From NCBI GenBank assembly GCA_035319125.1, contig DATHDG010000040.1, positions 34,570-98,569 of the forward strand: 64,000 nucleotides of DNA, read 5' to 3'. This stretch comes from Fen-1308 sp035319125. GTDB lineage: Bacteria > Nitrospirota > Thermodesulfovibrionia > Thermodesulfovibrionales > Dissulfurispiraceae. The position numbers and the translations under genes are program-made. Positions 26,726 to 35,667 of the stretch are shown here, piece by piece; within the stretch, counting starts at the first letter, position 1, and every line of letters begins with the position of its first letter. The notes beneath the pieces were generated by a model. It was given only the letters and a program-made list of their open reading frames with translations. It searched no databases and was not told the origin of the DNA.

Positions 26726-27895
26726 ATGAAAAGAAAAGTTGCAATGATTGCAATCCCTGTAGTTTTGTTGGCCTGCATAGTCTATTACTTTGTTGACACA
26801 CAAAATAGTGAGCCGAAATATAGAACCGATAAGGTGACAAAAGGCTCAATAACGTCATCTGTCACGGCCACCGGAACGGTTAATGCTGTAACCACTGTTC
26901 TGGTTGGAACTCAGGTGTCGGGGACGATCAAAAACCTTTATGTAGACTATAACTCTCCAGTAAAGAAGGGCCAGCTGATAGCTAGAATAGATCCGTCTAC
27001 CTTCGATGCTCAGGTTGACCAGGCCAGGGCGAACTGGCTTTCTGCAAAGGCCAACCTGGATAAATCAAATGCAAGTCTTATCGATGCCAAAAGAACTTTT
27101 GAACGAAATAAACAGCTCTTTGCAAAAGGATATATAGCCAAGAGCGACCTTGACACTTCTGAAACCAACCTTGAGACATCGCAGGCTCAGGTTGGCGTTT
27201 CGAAGTCTGCGGTAGCCCAAACCCAGGCAGCATTGAGGACTGCGGAAATCAATTTGCAGTATACACGTATAATTTCTCCCGTCGACGGCATAGTAATTTC
27301 ACGCAATGTGGACGTTGGCCAAACTGTTGCAGCAAGCTTTCAGACCCCAACTCTATTTAATATTGCGCAGGATCTGACGAAAATGCAGATCGACAGCAGC
27401 GTGGTTGAAGCCGATATAGGAAAGGTCAGGGTCGGTATGCCGGTCGAGTTCTCAGTGGACGCATACCCGGACACTACGTTTAAAGGAAAGGTTTCAGTAG
27501 TCAGGCTTGCACCGGTAACTGTTCAAAATGTTGTGACATATGATGTCGTTGTTCTTGTTGACAATGCCGATCTCAAGCTTAAACCAGGTATGACTGCCAA
27601 TGTTTCAATAATCATATCCTCAAAGGACTCTGTTCTTCGGATTCCAAATGCCGCGCTTCGCTTCAACCCCTATGATAAGCGAAAAACACCTTCCGATAAA
27701 GGAGAAAGGGGAACAGGTGTCTGGACACTGGAAAACGGCAACCCCAAGCGAGTCAAACTGACAAACGGCATAAGCGACGGTAACTTCACAGAAGTCTTGT
27801 CTGGTAATTTGGAGGAAGGAAGCGTGCTTATCATTGAGGCGCTGACTAAAGGCAAGACCCAACAAGCCCCGTCCGGACCTCCGAGGATGTTCTAA
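26726..27895 (+). CDS. macA: Periplasmic adaptor (HlyD/MacA family)
   Basis: The adaptor links an inner-membrane ABC transporter to an outer-membrane channel. After one N-terminal membrane helix (AMIAIPVVLLACIVYYFV) comes the lipoyl half-motif (VSGTIKNLYVDYNSPVKKGQLIARID), a helical hairpin (about residues 95-180), the second lipoyl half (YTRIISPVDGIVISRNVDVGQTV) and beta-barrel domains (GMPVEFSVDAYPDTTFKGKV). The ATG at 26726 has AGGAG eight bases upstream and is preferred over a GTG at 26717. It heads an operon with the MacB ATPase and permease. Confidence 0.92.
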   Translation: MKRKVAMIAIPVVLLACIVYYFVDTQNSEPKYRTDKVTKGSITSSVTATGTVNAVTTVLVGTQVSGTIKNLYVDYNSPVKKGQLIARIDPSTFDAQVDQARANWLSAKANLDKSNASLIDAKRTFERNKQLFAKGYIAKSDLDTSETNLETSQAQVGVSKSAVAQTQAALRTAEINLQYTRIISPVDGIVISRNVDVGQTVAASFQTPTLFNIAQDLTKMQIDSSVVEADIGKVRVGMPVEFSVDAYPDTTFKGKVSVVRLAPVTVQNVVTYDVVVLVDNADLKLKPGMTANVSIIISSKDSVLRIPNAALRFNPYDKRKTPSDKGERGTGVWTLENGNPKRVKLTNGISDGNFTEVLSGNLEEGSVLIIEALTKGKTQQAPSGPPRMF

Positions 27896-27898
27896 CAT

Positions 27899-28591
27899 AT
27901 GGCGCTGATCGATGTCAGAGATGTTGTAAAGATATACCCGCTCGGCGACGTTCCGCTGGCAGCTCTCAACAACGTTTCCATGTCGGTCGAAAATGGCGAG
28001 TTTATGTCCATTATGGGACCCTCCGGCTCCGGCAAATCCACTTTTATGAATATACTCGGCTGCCTCGACAAGCCTACAAGCGGTAGCTATGTTCTTGATG
28101 GCTGCGACGTATCGACTTTACATCGCGACGAGCTCGCGGAGATTAGAAATAAAAAAATAGGATTTGTTTTTCAGGGGTTCAACCTGCTTAGAAGAACATC
28201 TGCGCTTGAAAATGTTGAACTGCCGCTTCTTTACAGTGGCGTGCCTTCAGCGGACAGGAAGGCTAGAGCAGCTGATGCTCTTGTGACAGTCGGCCTAGCT
28301 GGCCGTGAAGGCCATTATTCAAATCAGCTGTCTGGTGGACAGCAACAGCGCGTTGCCATTGCAAGAGCCATTGTCAATCGCGCTCCCATTATATTCGCTG
28401 ATGAACCGACAGGTAACCTTGACACAAAAACAAGCGCCGAAATCATGGAGCTGTTCGTGAAATTGAATGCAGATTCTAAAATTACTATTATATTGGTTAC
28501 GCATGAGCCAGACATTGCGGCATACAGCAGACGAATCATAAGGTTTGTTGATGGACGGATTGTCAGCGACGAGAAAGCGGAACGTTCATGA
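27899..28591 (+). CDS. ABC transporter ATPase (MacB N-terminal/LolD type)
   Basis: A 230-residue ATPase: Walker A GPSGSGKST, Q-loop FVFQGFNLL, signature LSGGQQQRVAIARA, Walker B IIFADEPTGNLD, and H-loop VTHEPD. In E. coli this domain is fused to the permease as MacB; here it is a separate gene, as in many anaerobes. It starts 3 bp after macA and overlaps the permease gene by 4 bp (ATGA). It would power export of a macrolide, lipid or peptide substrate that cannot be predicted. Confidence 0.94.
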   Translation: MALIDVRDVVKIYPLGDVPLAALNNVSMSVENGEFMSIMGPSGSGKSTFMNILGCLDKPTSGSYVLDGCDVSTLHRDELAEIRNKKIGFVFQGFNLLRRTSALENVELPLLYSGVPSADRKARAADALVTVGLAGREGHYSNQLSGGQQQRVAIARAIVNRAPIIFADEPTGNLDTKTSAEIMELFVKLNADSKITIILVTHEPDIAAYSRRIIRFVDGRIVSDEKAERS

Positions 28592-29817
28592 TTAATATCC
28601 CTTCTACTATGAGAATTGCAATAAAATCCCTTACCGTTAACAAGATGCGTTCGGCCCTTACCATGCTCGGCATAATTATAGGAGTCGGCGCAGTTATAAC
28701 CATGTTGGCCGTAGGCGCAGGTGCGAGACAGAGGATTTCGGAACAGATATCCAGCATCGGCAGCAACCTGTTGATCATACTTCCAGGCTCAACAACCTCA
28801 GGTGGTGTAAGAATGGGAGCCGGCACCCAGTCAACGCTGTCACTCCTGGATGTGGATTCAATCCTGAAAGAATGTCTGTCGGTAGCATATGCTGCTCCAG
28901 TTCATAACGGAGTTGCACAAATTGTATACGGCAGTCTCAATTGGTCAACCGCCATCGTCGGTACGACTCCTGCCATGCTTGAGGTCAGAGACTGGCCAGT
29001 ATCAGCTGGCCGACCTTTTACTGATGATGATGTCAAGAGTGCTACAAAGACAGCCCTGCTGGGGCAGACAGTCGTAAGCAATCTCTTCGGCTCAGATGAT
29101 CCGATAGGAAAAATAATAAGAATAAAAAACATTCCGTTTTCTGTAGTAGGAGTGCTCGACACCAAGGGCCAGTCACCACAGGGACAGGACCAGGATGACA
29201 CAATTTATATTCCCGTCACAACAGCGCAAAAAAAGTTATTTGGGGCTTCTTTCCCGGGGATGGTAAGAACTATAATGGTCAAGGCGAAAAGCCCTGAAGT
29301 GATTTCAGATGCTGAAAAGCAGATCATTCAGCTGTTGAGGCAAAGACATCATATAGCTGCAAAACAGGATGACGATTTTACTGTCAGAAACTTAACACAA
29401 ATAATGCAGACGGCTGAACAGTCTACAAAGGTTATGACTATTCTTCTTGGTGCAATCGCATCTATCTCTCTGATCGTGGGGGGAATAGGCATAATGAATA
29501 TTATGCTGGTATCCGTCACTGAAAGAACTCGGGAAATCGGCATACGCATGGCTGTGGGAGCAAAGACCTGGGACATACGACTTCAATTTCTGGTTGAGGC
29601 TCTTACCTTATCCCTGATTGGCGGAATAATAGGGATTATCACAGGAGTTTCAGGAGCCTTGATTCTTTCTGCCATCGCGGGCTGGCCCACAACAGTTTCT
29701 GCCTTGTCAATTCTAATGGCATTCAGTTTTTCAGGATTTGTGGGCATCTTTTTCGGTTTTTATCCAGCCTACAAAGCGTCACTTCTTGATCCGATAGACG
29801 CATTGCGCTATGAATAG
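28588..29817 (+). CDS. MacB-type ABC transporter permease
   Basis: A 409-residue permease with one N-terminal helix after KMRSALTMLGIIIGVGAVI, a large periplasmic MacB_PCD domain (about residues 45-250) and three C-terminal helices, ending in the FtsX-like region (GGIGIMNIMLVSVTERTREIGIRMAVGA). This is the four-helix layout of the MacB mechanotransmission family. It completes the adaptor-ATPase-permease operon; an outer-membrane TolC-like channel is not encoded nearby. Confidence 0.94.
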   Translation: MINIPSTMRIAIKSLTVNKMRSALTMLGIIIGVGAVITMLAVGAGARQRISEQISSIGSNLLIILPGSTTSGGVRMGAGTQSTLSLLDVDSILKECLSVAYAAPVHNGVAQIVYGSLNWSTAIVGTTPAMLEVRDWPVSAGRPFTDDDVKSATKTALLGQTVVSNLFGSDDPIGKIIRIKNIPFSVVGVLDTKGQSPQGQDQDDTIYIPVTTAQKKLFGASFPGMVRTIMVKAKSPEVISDAEKQIIQLLRQRHHIAAKQDDDFTVRNLTQIMQTAEQSTKVMTILLGAIASISLIVGGIGIMNIMLVSVTERTREIGIRMAVGAKTWDIRLQFLVEALTLSLIGGIIGIITGVSGALILSAIAGWPTTVSALSILMAFSFSGFVGIFFGFYPAYKASLLDPIDALRYE

Positions 29818-29877
29818 TTATACCGTTTATACGTTAGAATGTTTCTGGCAGACAAAGATAAGAGACCGCAGTATCTA

Positions 29878-30990
29878 TTAGGAGAGCCTTTTACGAAACC
29901 TGAAAGAACTCATAGTAATTATAATTACGCCCAGCATTAAAAGCGTCAATATCTGCGGCCAGAGGACATCCAACCCGCTGCCTTTCAGGAATATACCGCG
30001 AATGATGACAAGAAAATATCTTAACGGGTTCAGATAGGTCAGGTACTGAAAGATCTCAGGCATATTGTCAATCGGGAACATGAATCCGGATAGAAGCATA
30101 GCCGGCATATTGAAAAACATGGTTGCCATCATAGCCTGCTGCTGGGTCTTCAGAATCGTGGACAGGAAAAGGCCGAGGCCAAGCACAGACAATAGATACA
30201 CAGATGTACCCAGAAAAAGAAAGATAAGCGACCCCTTAACCGTTATCCCGAACCAAAAGACGCCAACAGCTGTGACAAGCGCCATATCCAGAAAGCTGAT
30301 GATTGCAAAAGGTATCGTTTTGCCGAGCATAAGCTCAACCGGTTTGATTGGCGAAACCATCAACTGCTCCATCGTACCCATCTCTCTCTCGCGCACAACT
30401 GCCATAGACGTGAGCATAAGGCATATCAACATAATGATTGAGGCGATGACGCCCGGTACATTATAGTTCCGGCTTTTCAAGTCAGGATTGTACCAGACCC
30501 TGGGTCTAATATCGAGCAGTGAAAGCCGTGCTCTTATCGAAGGGGCCATTAGATCGGCACTATACTGAGTTACTATCCTCGCCATATAATTCATAGCTAT
30601 CATTGCCGTATTGGAATCAGTGCCATCAACCAATACCTGAATTCCAGCAGGTCTGTGCGATGCAATGTCCCTGGCAAAATGCTCGTCAATTTGGATTGCA
30701 CATAAAACTTTACTCTTATCTAAAAGATCGCGTATCTCATTCGGGGACTGAGGATATTCATTGATAGAAAAGTAGCCGGATGCCTGCAGCCTACGAACTA
30801 ACTCTCTGCTCTCCGGCGATTTGTCGAGATCATAAAGAGCAGTTGGAATATCGTTCACGTCCGTAGTAACGATATAGCCGAACATGAATAACTGGATCAG
30901 CGGTGTGCCAAAAAGCAGCATCCAATTCCTTTTCTCCCGGAAGGTCTGAATGAATTCCTTGACCACTATATGCTTTATGCGTTCAAACAT
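29878..30990 (-). CDS. ABC-2 type permease (YbhR-like)
   Basis: A 370-residue membrane protein with one N-terminal helix, an external domain (to about residue 170) and five C-terminal helices. REREMGTMEQLMVSPIKPVELMLGKTIPF is the ABC-2 signature loop, and PAMLLSGFMFPIDNMPEIFQYLTYLNPLRYFLVIIRGIFLKG is typical of the YhhJ/YbhS/YbhR group. It is paralogous to the gene just upstream and the two likely form a heterodimer. Last gene of the operon. Confidence 0.92.
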   Translation of the reverse strand: MFERIKHIVVKEFIQTFREKRNWMLLFGTPLIQLFMFGYIVTTDVNDIPTALYDLDKSPESRELVRRLQASGYFSINEYPQSPNEIRDLLDKSKVLCAIQIDEHFARDIASHRPAGIQVLVDGTDSNTAMIAMNYMARIVTQYSADLMAPSIRARLSLLDIRPRVWYNPDLKSRNYNVPGVIASIIMLICLMLTSMAVVREREMGTMEQLMVSPIKPVELMLGKTIPFAIISFLDMALVTAVGVFWFGITVKGSLIFLFLGTSVYLLSVLGLGLFLSTILKTQQQAMMATMFFNMPAMLLSGFMFPIDNMPEIFQYLTYLNPLRYFLVIIRGIFLKGSGLDVLWPQILTLLMLGVIIITMSSFRFRKRLS

Positions 30991-30991
30991 T

Positions 30992-32104
30992 TCAATTGAG
31001 CCTCTTCTTGAACTTTCTCACTGATGCAATAAAGACCACGACGCCGAATAGAGTCAACATAATTGATTCCCATACAAGCATGTTCAATGTGCTGCCTTTA
31101 AGAAAGATGCCTTTTGATATAGTCACAAAATAGCGAGCCGGAAATATATATGTAACGAGTTGCAAGACTTTAGGCATGTTCGATATCGCAAACATAAAGC
31201 CTGAAAGGAGAAATGACGGCAAAAAGGTTGACAGAAGGGCCAGCTGACTGGCTATTGCCTGCGAGCCTCTTGCACTTATAGATATCAATATGCCAAAGCT
31301 GACGCCACCGAAAGTAAAGATGGCGGACAATAAAATCAGCAGCAAGGCGCTGCCCTTAAGAGGCACCCCAAACCAGAATACACCAACAGAGATCGCCATC
31401 AATATGTCCGCAAATCCTATGCAGAAGTATGGGATCAATTTACCAATGATCAGTTCAACAGGCTTAATCGGAGTAGAGACCAACTGTTCCATGGTCCCAC
31501 GCTCCCATTCTCTCGCCACAGTTAGCGACGTAAGGAGCGCTACAATCACAGCCATGATTACCACTATAAGTCCCGGTATTATAAAGTTTCTGGATTTGAG
31601 TTCCGGATTATACCAGACCCTGCCTCGCATATCGATTACGGGTGATACCTTTATTCCCCCTGTTCTCTGAGCGAAGAGCACGCCGACCGCATCTATATAT
31701 CCTTGAGCAATTGTTGCCGTATTGGAATCGCTGCCGTCGAGTATAACCCCAACCTGAGAGCTTTTCCCTGTTTTCAACTCTTTTGAGAAACGCTCAGGGA
31801 TGATAATGGCAACCTTGGCCTTGTTAGTTTCAAAATAAAAGTCTATATCATCATAACGGTCAATATATTTCATAATGGAGAAATAGCCGGATGACTCGAA
31901 TTCTGATATTAGTTCCCGGCTAAGACTGCTCCTATCCCGGTCAAATACCACTGTTTTGATATTATTTACGTCAAACGTAATTGCATAACCATAAATAAAA
32001 AGCTGCATTATGGGCATCAAAAAAGCTATCGCCAGGCTAAGCGGATCCCTTCTTATCTGGATCAGCTCTTTTTTTACCATGGCTTTTATACGGATCAATT
32101 TCAT
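30992..32104 (-). CDS. ABC-2 type permease (YbhS-like)
   Basis: Also 370 residues and with the same layout as its neighbour: FVNNIKTVVFDRDRSS-like external region (DVNNIKTVVFDRD), then AREWERGTMEQLVSTPIKPVELIIGKLIPY and SGFMFAISNMPKVLQLVTYIFPARYFVTISKGIFLKGS. It starts 13 bp after the second ATPase and is followed by its paralogue after 1 bp. Substrate unknown. Confidence 0.92.
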   Translation of the reverse strand: MKLIRIKAMVKKELIQIRRDPLSLAIAFLMPIMQLFIYGYAITFDVNNIKTVVFDRDRSSLSRELISEFESSGYFSIMKYIDRYDDIDFYFETNKAKVAIIIPERFSKELKTGKSSQVGVILDGSDSNTATIAQGYIDAVGVLFAQRTGGIKVSPVIDMRGRVWYNPELKSRNFIIPGLIVVIMAVIVALLTSLTVAREWERGTMEQLVSTPIKPVELIIGKLIPYFCIGFADILMAISVGVFWFGVPLKGSALLLILLSAIFTFGGVSFGILISISARGSQAIASQLALLSTFLPSFLLSGFMFAISNMPKVLQLVTYIFPARYFVTISKGIFLKGSTLNMLVWESIMLTLFGVVVFIASVRKFKKRLN

Positions 32105-32117
32105 CAGGTCTTACTCT

Positions 32118-33047
32118 CTATGAAACCTCGATCAGAGTCACAAAAACATCTTCGAGAGAGGGTTCAATCTTCTCAATGCTGCGCACATCTATCCCTGATT
32201 TCTCCAGCATGTCCCTAATGACAGGCACGGCGAGTTCGACACCGTCGACCTCAGCATGAATGCGACTTCCGAAAATAGCTGCTTCAATCCCGCCTTTATA
32301 CAATATGTCAACTGCCTCTACAGCATTGTCGACATCTATCTCCAGTACAATCTTCTTCATATGCTGTAGCCGGAGTTCACGCGGGGCACCGCTAGCAATA
32401 ATCCGGCCGCGATATATTAGGGCCAGTCTATCGCAATAGTCGGCTTCATCCATATAATGCGTCGTGACAAAAACAGTAGTCCCTTCCCTGGACATACCGT
32501 AAATAATATCCCAGAAATTCCTACGCGAAATCGGGTCCACGCCTGATGTTGGCTCATCCAGAAAGAGCACCGGCGGTCTGTGCAGCACCGCGCAGCCAAG
32601 CGCAAGCCTCTGCTTAAAGCCCTGCGCAAGGGTTCGCGTAACTGCTCTTTTCCGGTCCGAGATTCCCGCCATTTCAAGCACCCATTCTTTTCGTTCTTGC
32701 CTCAGATGAGCTGGGACTCCATAAATGCCGCTGAAGAAATCGATATTTTCCTCAACCGTCAGATCATCATAAAGTGAAAACTTCTGCGACATATATCCAA
32801 TATGTTTCTTGATCTCTTCGGTCTCTGTGATTATGTCAAAACCCCCTACATGACCGCTGCCTGAAGTCGGCGCCAATAGCCCGCATAGCATTTTTATGGT
32901 CGTAGACTTGCCTGCACCATTTGGACCCAAGAAGCCGAATATCTCACCTTTGCTCACTGCAATATCTATAGCGTCCACTGCAATAAAATTTCCGAAACTG
33001 CGACTTAGGCGCTCCACTTTTACGGCGGTATTGGTGACTAATGTCAT
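32118..33047 (-). CDS. ABC transporter ATPase (C-half of YbhF type)
   Basis: Walker A is GPNGAGKST, Walker B PPVLFLDEPTSGVDP, H-loop VTTHYMDEA. The signature motif is degenerate, LAQGFKQRLALG instead of LSGG, as known for the second half of YbhF/RbbA-type fused ATPases. It is a separate 309-residue gene here, 54 bp downstream of the partner ATPase. Together the two would form one asymmetric ATPase for the paired permeases. Confidence 0.92.
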   Translation of the reverse strand: MTLVTNTAVKVERLSRSFGNFIAVDAIDIAVSKGEIFGFLGPNGAGKSTTIKMLCGLLAPTSGSGHVGGFDIITETEEIKKHIGYMSQKFSLYDDLTVEENIDFFSGIYGVPAHLRQERKEWVLEMAGISDRKRAVTRTLAQGFKQRLALGCAVLHRPPVLFLDEPTSGVDPISRRNFWDIIYGMSREGTTVFVTTHYMDEADYCDRLALIYRGRIIASGAPRELRLQHMKKIVLEIDVDNAVEAVDILYKGGIEAAIFGSRIHAEVDGVELAVPVIRDMLEKSGIDVRSIEKIEPSLEDVFVTLIEVS

Positions 33048-33101
33048 AGTTCTTTATTCATATAGGACGTTAAGTTATCCATGCAGCTGACCTTACGATT
33101 G

Positions 33102-34022
33102 TTACCTCTTTTCCACCATCGATATAAATATATCCTCGATAGACGGCAGTATCCTCCTGTGCTCCTTGAACCCGATTGATTCACGTTGCAAAGCAGCGAT
33201 AAGTTCATCCATTCTCGATTCGCTGTCTACTTCCACATGCAAGCGATCACCATATACATTTACGCTGCTTACGCCAGTCAAGTTCCTTACCGCATCGGCA
33301 GCGGAACGCGGATACTCGCACCATATTTCAATCATTGGGAAGGAAATAGATCTTTTCACCTGCAAAGGAGTATTATTAGCCAATATCTTTCCGCCGTGCA
33401 TTAGCGCGATACGCGAGCATCTCTCTGCCTCATCAAGATAAGAAGTTGAAACAAATATGGTCACTTTATCCTTCAAGAGACCATAGAGTATTCTCCAGAA
33501 ATCCCTTCGAGAAACCGGATCAACGCCGTTTGTGGGCTCATCGAGAAGAAGAACTTCAGGCGTGTGAATAAGTGCACAGGCAAGGCCCAGTTTCTGCTTC
33601 ATTCCGCCCGATAACTTTCCTGCAGGACGATCTCTGAAAGGTGTGAGATTGCTGAAACCCAGCAACCGATCGATCCGATCTGCTCTTTCTTTTCCGCTCA
33701 CATCATATAGATCGGCGTAGAAATTAATATTTTCGTCGACCGACAATTCCTCATACAGCCCAAACCGCTGGGACATATAGCCGATTTTCTCTTTGATCTT
33801 CTCTGCTTCGGTCAGAACAGAATGCCCTGCTACAAAGGCCTCTCCTGATGATGGTTTTAACAGAGTGGCCAATAGCCTCATCACTGTTGTCTTGCCGGCT
33901 CCGTCGGGGCCAACCAGTCCAAACAGCTCACCCCGCTTGACATCAAGATGCAAACTATCCACAGCGGGCTTATCTCCGAAAGACATCGTTAAATTCTCAG
34001 CGCGTATAGCTTCCTCATTCAT
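33102..34022 (-). CDS. ABC transporter ATPase (N-half of YbhF type)
   Basis: Walker A is GPDGAGKTT, with Asp where most ATPases have Asn, a feature of the first half of YbhF-like fused proteins. The signature LSGGMKQKLGLACALIHTPEVLLLDEPTNGVDP is canonical, so this half should carry the intact catalytic site. 306 residues. Its ATG overlaps the adaptor stop by 4 bp. Confidence 0.92.
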   Translation of the reverse strand: MNEEAIRAENLTMSFGDKPAVDSLHLDVKRGELFGLVGPDGAGKTTVMRLLATLLKPSSGEAFVAGHSVLTEAEKIKEKIGYMSQRFGLYEELSVDENINFYADLYDVSGKERADRIDRLLGFSNLTPFRDRPAGKLSGGMKQKLGLACALIHTPEVLLLDEPTNGVDPVSRRDFWRILYGLLKDKVTIFVSTSYLDEAERCSRIALMHGGKILANNTPLQVKRSISFPMIEIWCEYPRSAADAVRNLTGVSSVNVYGDRLHVEVDSESRMDELIAALQRESIGFKEHRRILPSIEDIFISMVEKR

Positions 34023-35005
34023 TTTATATGTATCTTCACGTCAGCAGGCATGCCAGGCTTCAGCTCCTGGTTAATATTCTTGACCTTTACTTTTACTCCA
34101 AATACCAGCTTTACCCTTTCATCCTGCGTCTGAACTGTTTTGGGAGTAAATTCAGCCTCTGACGAAATATAGCTTACCGTCCCATCGTAAATCTTTCCCT
34201 TATATGTGTCCACCGTTATGTCTGCTTTCTGCCCAAGTTTCACCAAACCAAGCTTATCTTCCTTAACATAAACCTTTACCCACGGGTCATCTATTTCGCC
34301 TATCTTAAATACCGATGCTCCAGACTGAACGATCTCTCCTAGTTCCACATTTTTCTTCAATATTACTCCCGCGCTTGGGGCGTAAAGAATCGAGTCTCCC
34401 AACCGCTCCTCAGCAATTTGAAGCCCAGCCCTGGCCTGCTGCAACCTGTCTTCTGCTGCCTTTACTACTTCTTTTCGTGGTCCTTCTCTAACGATGCTCA
34501 ACTGCTCAGCAGCAGCTCTCACTTGTTCAGCCCTGCTATCATATGCGCTTCGCGCTGCATCCAGCTGCTGAACCGATATCGCTTCGCTCTTAAAAAGCCT
34601 CTTTGCGCGCTCAAAGTCCTTGCTGGTTCTTTCAAGCTCCGCTTCCAGAGCTTTCTTGTTTGCTAATGCCTGCGCTATTTCCTGCGGCCGAGATCCGGTC
34701 TTCAATTCCATAAGCCTGGATGCTGCTTCGCTGACTGCCGCCTTGTTCTGGGCAACTAAACTCTCAAGTTCTGCCTTGTCAAGTGCCGCAAGCTTCTGGT
34801 CTTTTTCAACCTTACGCCCTTCGTCGGTTAATAATTCAGTCACCCTGCCGCCAATCTTAAAGCCGATATCCACTTCAGTCACTTCTACATTGCCGGAAAG
34901 AAGGATAACTCCCGGCTCGCTTTCTTTTCCCAAGCGGGTAAATATAAACATGCCGCCCAATAACAATATAGCTGCTATAATTATTATGCTTATTCGTTTC
35001 TTCAT
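34019..35005 (-). CDS. HlyD-family periplasmic adaptor (YbhG-like)
   Basis: One N-terminal helix (ISIIIIAAILLLGGMFIF) is followed by EVTEVDIGFKIGGRVTELLTDEGRKVEKDQKLAALD (lipoyl half), a long coiled coil rich in Ala/Glu/Arg (about residues 75-200), and ILYAPSAGVILKKNVELGEIVQSG (second half). This is the YbhG layout. The ATG at 35005 has GGAGG five bases upstream; GTG codons at 35008 and 35011 are less likely. First gene of a five-gene export operon: adaptor, two ATPases, two permeases. Confidence 0.92.
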   Translation of the reverse strand: MKKRISIIIIAAILLLGGMFIFTRLGKESEPGVILLSGNVEVTEVDIGFKIGGRVTELLTDEGRKVEKDQKLAALDKAELESLVAQNKAAVSEAASRLMELKTGSRPQEIAQALANKKALEAELERTSKDFERAKRLFKSEAISVQQLDAARSAYDSRAEQVRAAAEQLSIVREGPRKEVVKAAEDRLQQARAGLQIAEERLGDSILYAPSAGVILKKNVELGEIVQSGASVFKIGEIDDPWVKVYVKEDKLGLVKLGQKADITVDTYKGKIYDGTVSYISSEAEFTPKTVQTQDERVKLVFGVKVKVKNINQELKPGMPADVKIHIK

Positions 35006-35038
35006 CACCACCTCCGCAATTACACCTTAGCTTAACTC

Positions 35039-35065
35039 TTATGCAATGCGTATTCAAGCGCATAA
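35039..35065. promoter_or_regulatory. Nested inverted repeat upstream of the YbhG-like gene
   Basis: TTATGC and GCATAA lie 15 bp apart, and inside them ATGCG and CGCAT lie 8 bp apart. The element is 33 bp before the adaptor start. It may be an operator; no protein can be assigned. Confidence 0.35.
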
Positions 35066-35208
35066 AGAAATGTCATAACTGGACAAATATGTATATGTAA
35101 AACAGACTTGAGAAATCGGCAAAATCCCCGGTAGGAGAAAAAACAATGCTGCGCACGCTTCTTTAGCGCGCCTGAAAGGATGGATGATCCTGTGCCTTAT
35201 ATTGAAAT

Positions 35209-35234
35209 ACGGGCCCCGGATAGCCGTGGCCCGT
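35209..35234 (-). terminator. Hairpin after cspA
   Basis: ACGGGCC and GGCCCGT form a 7-bp stem with a 12-base loop, starting five bases after the cspA stop. The following minus-strand bases (ATTTCAATAT) are only moderately T-rich. Confidence 0.55.
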
Positions 35235-35239
35235 AACTG

Positions 35240-35440
35240 CTAGATTTTAACTACGTTTTCTGCCTTAGGTCCCTTAGGGCCTTCAACAACGTCAAAGCTT
35301 ACAGCCTGACCTTCTCCAAGCGTCTTAAAGCCGTCACCCTGAATTGCCGAATAGTGAACGAAGACATCCCCGCCGTCTTCCTTTGTAAGAAAACCGAAAC
35401 CTTTGGACTCATTGAACCATTTAACAGTCCCTTTTGCCAC
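35240..35440 (-). CDS. cspA: Cold shock protein, CspA family
   Basis: A 66-residue single cold-shock domain protein. RNP1 is KGFGFLT and RNP2 is VFVHYSAI; both are intact. Such proteins bind single-stranded RNA and melt secondary structure. The start is a GTG with AGGAGG nine bases upstream, giving the usual MAKGTVKWFN N-terminus. The candidate promoter places a leader of about 100 nt before it, as is common for cold-shock mRNAs. Confidence 0.97.
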   Translation of the reverse strand: MAKGTVKWFNESKGFGFLTKEDGGDVFVHYSAIQGDGFKTLGEGQAVSFDVVEGPKGPKAENVVKI

Positions 35441-35535
35441 GATGCTGCACCTCCTAATAAATGTTGATCGAAGCCGAGGAAGAGTGCCTGAAAAAGCCGA
35501 TTATTCGACAGTATCCGAGGCTGAAACAAAAACTT

Positions 35536-35548
35536 CCAGAACTTCTGG
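35536..35548. promoter_or_regulatory. Palindrome at the cspA start-site region
   Basis: CCAGAA-C-TTCTGG, a perfect 6+1+6 palindrome just downstream of the candidate cspA -10 box. It could be an operator or a hairpin at the very 5' end of the leader. Confidence 0.4.
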
Positions 35549-35553
35549 TCAAT

Positions 35554-35582
35554 AGTATTGCACAGTCACACTAAAAGATCAA
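35554..35582 (-). promoter_or_regulatory. Candidate cspA promoter
   Basis: Minus-strand TTGATC (35582-35577), a 17-bp spacer and AATACT (35559-35554). Each hexamer matches four of six consensus bases. A TTGACA further upstream has no matching -10. Confidence 0.4.
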
Positions 35583-35655
35583 GCCCTTTTAAGCAGAAAT
35601 TGTCAAGTACTTTTTTCGCCGTAAGTTGCTTTGCAGCGCTCACCGCAAGCTAAAG

Positions 35656-35661
35656 TATAAT
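35656..35661 (+). promoter_or_regulatory. tsaC -10 box, 6 nt before the ATG
   Basis: A perfect TATAAT ends six bases before the tsaC ATG; no ribosome site exists between them. Transcription would begin at the start codon. The -35 region is not obvious. Confidence 0.6.
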
Positions 35662-35667
35662 AAAATA

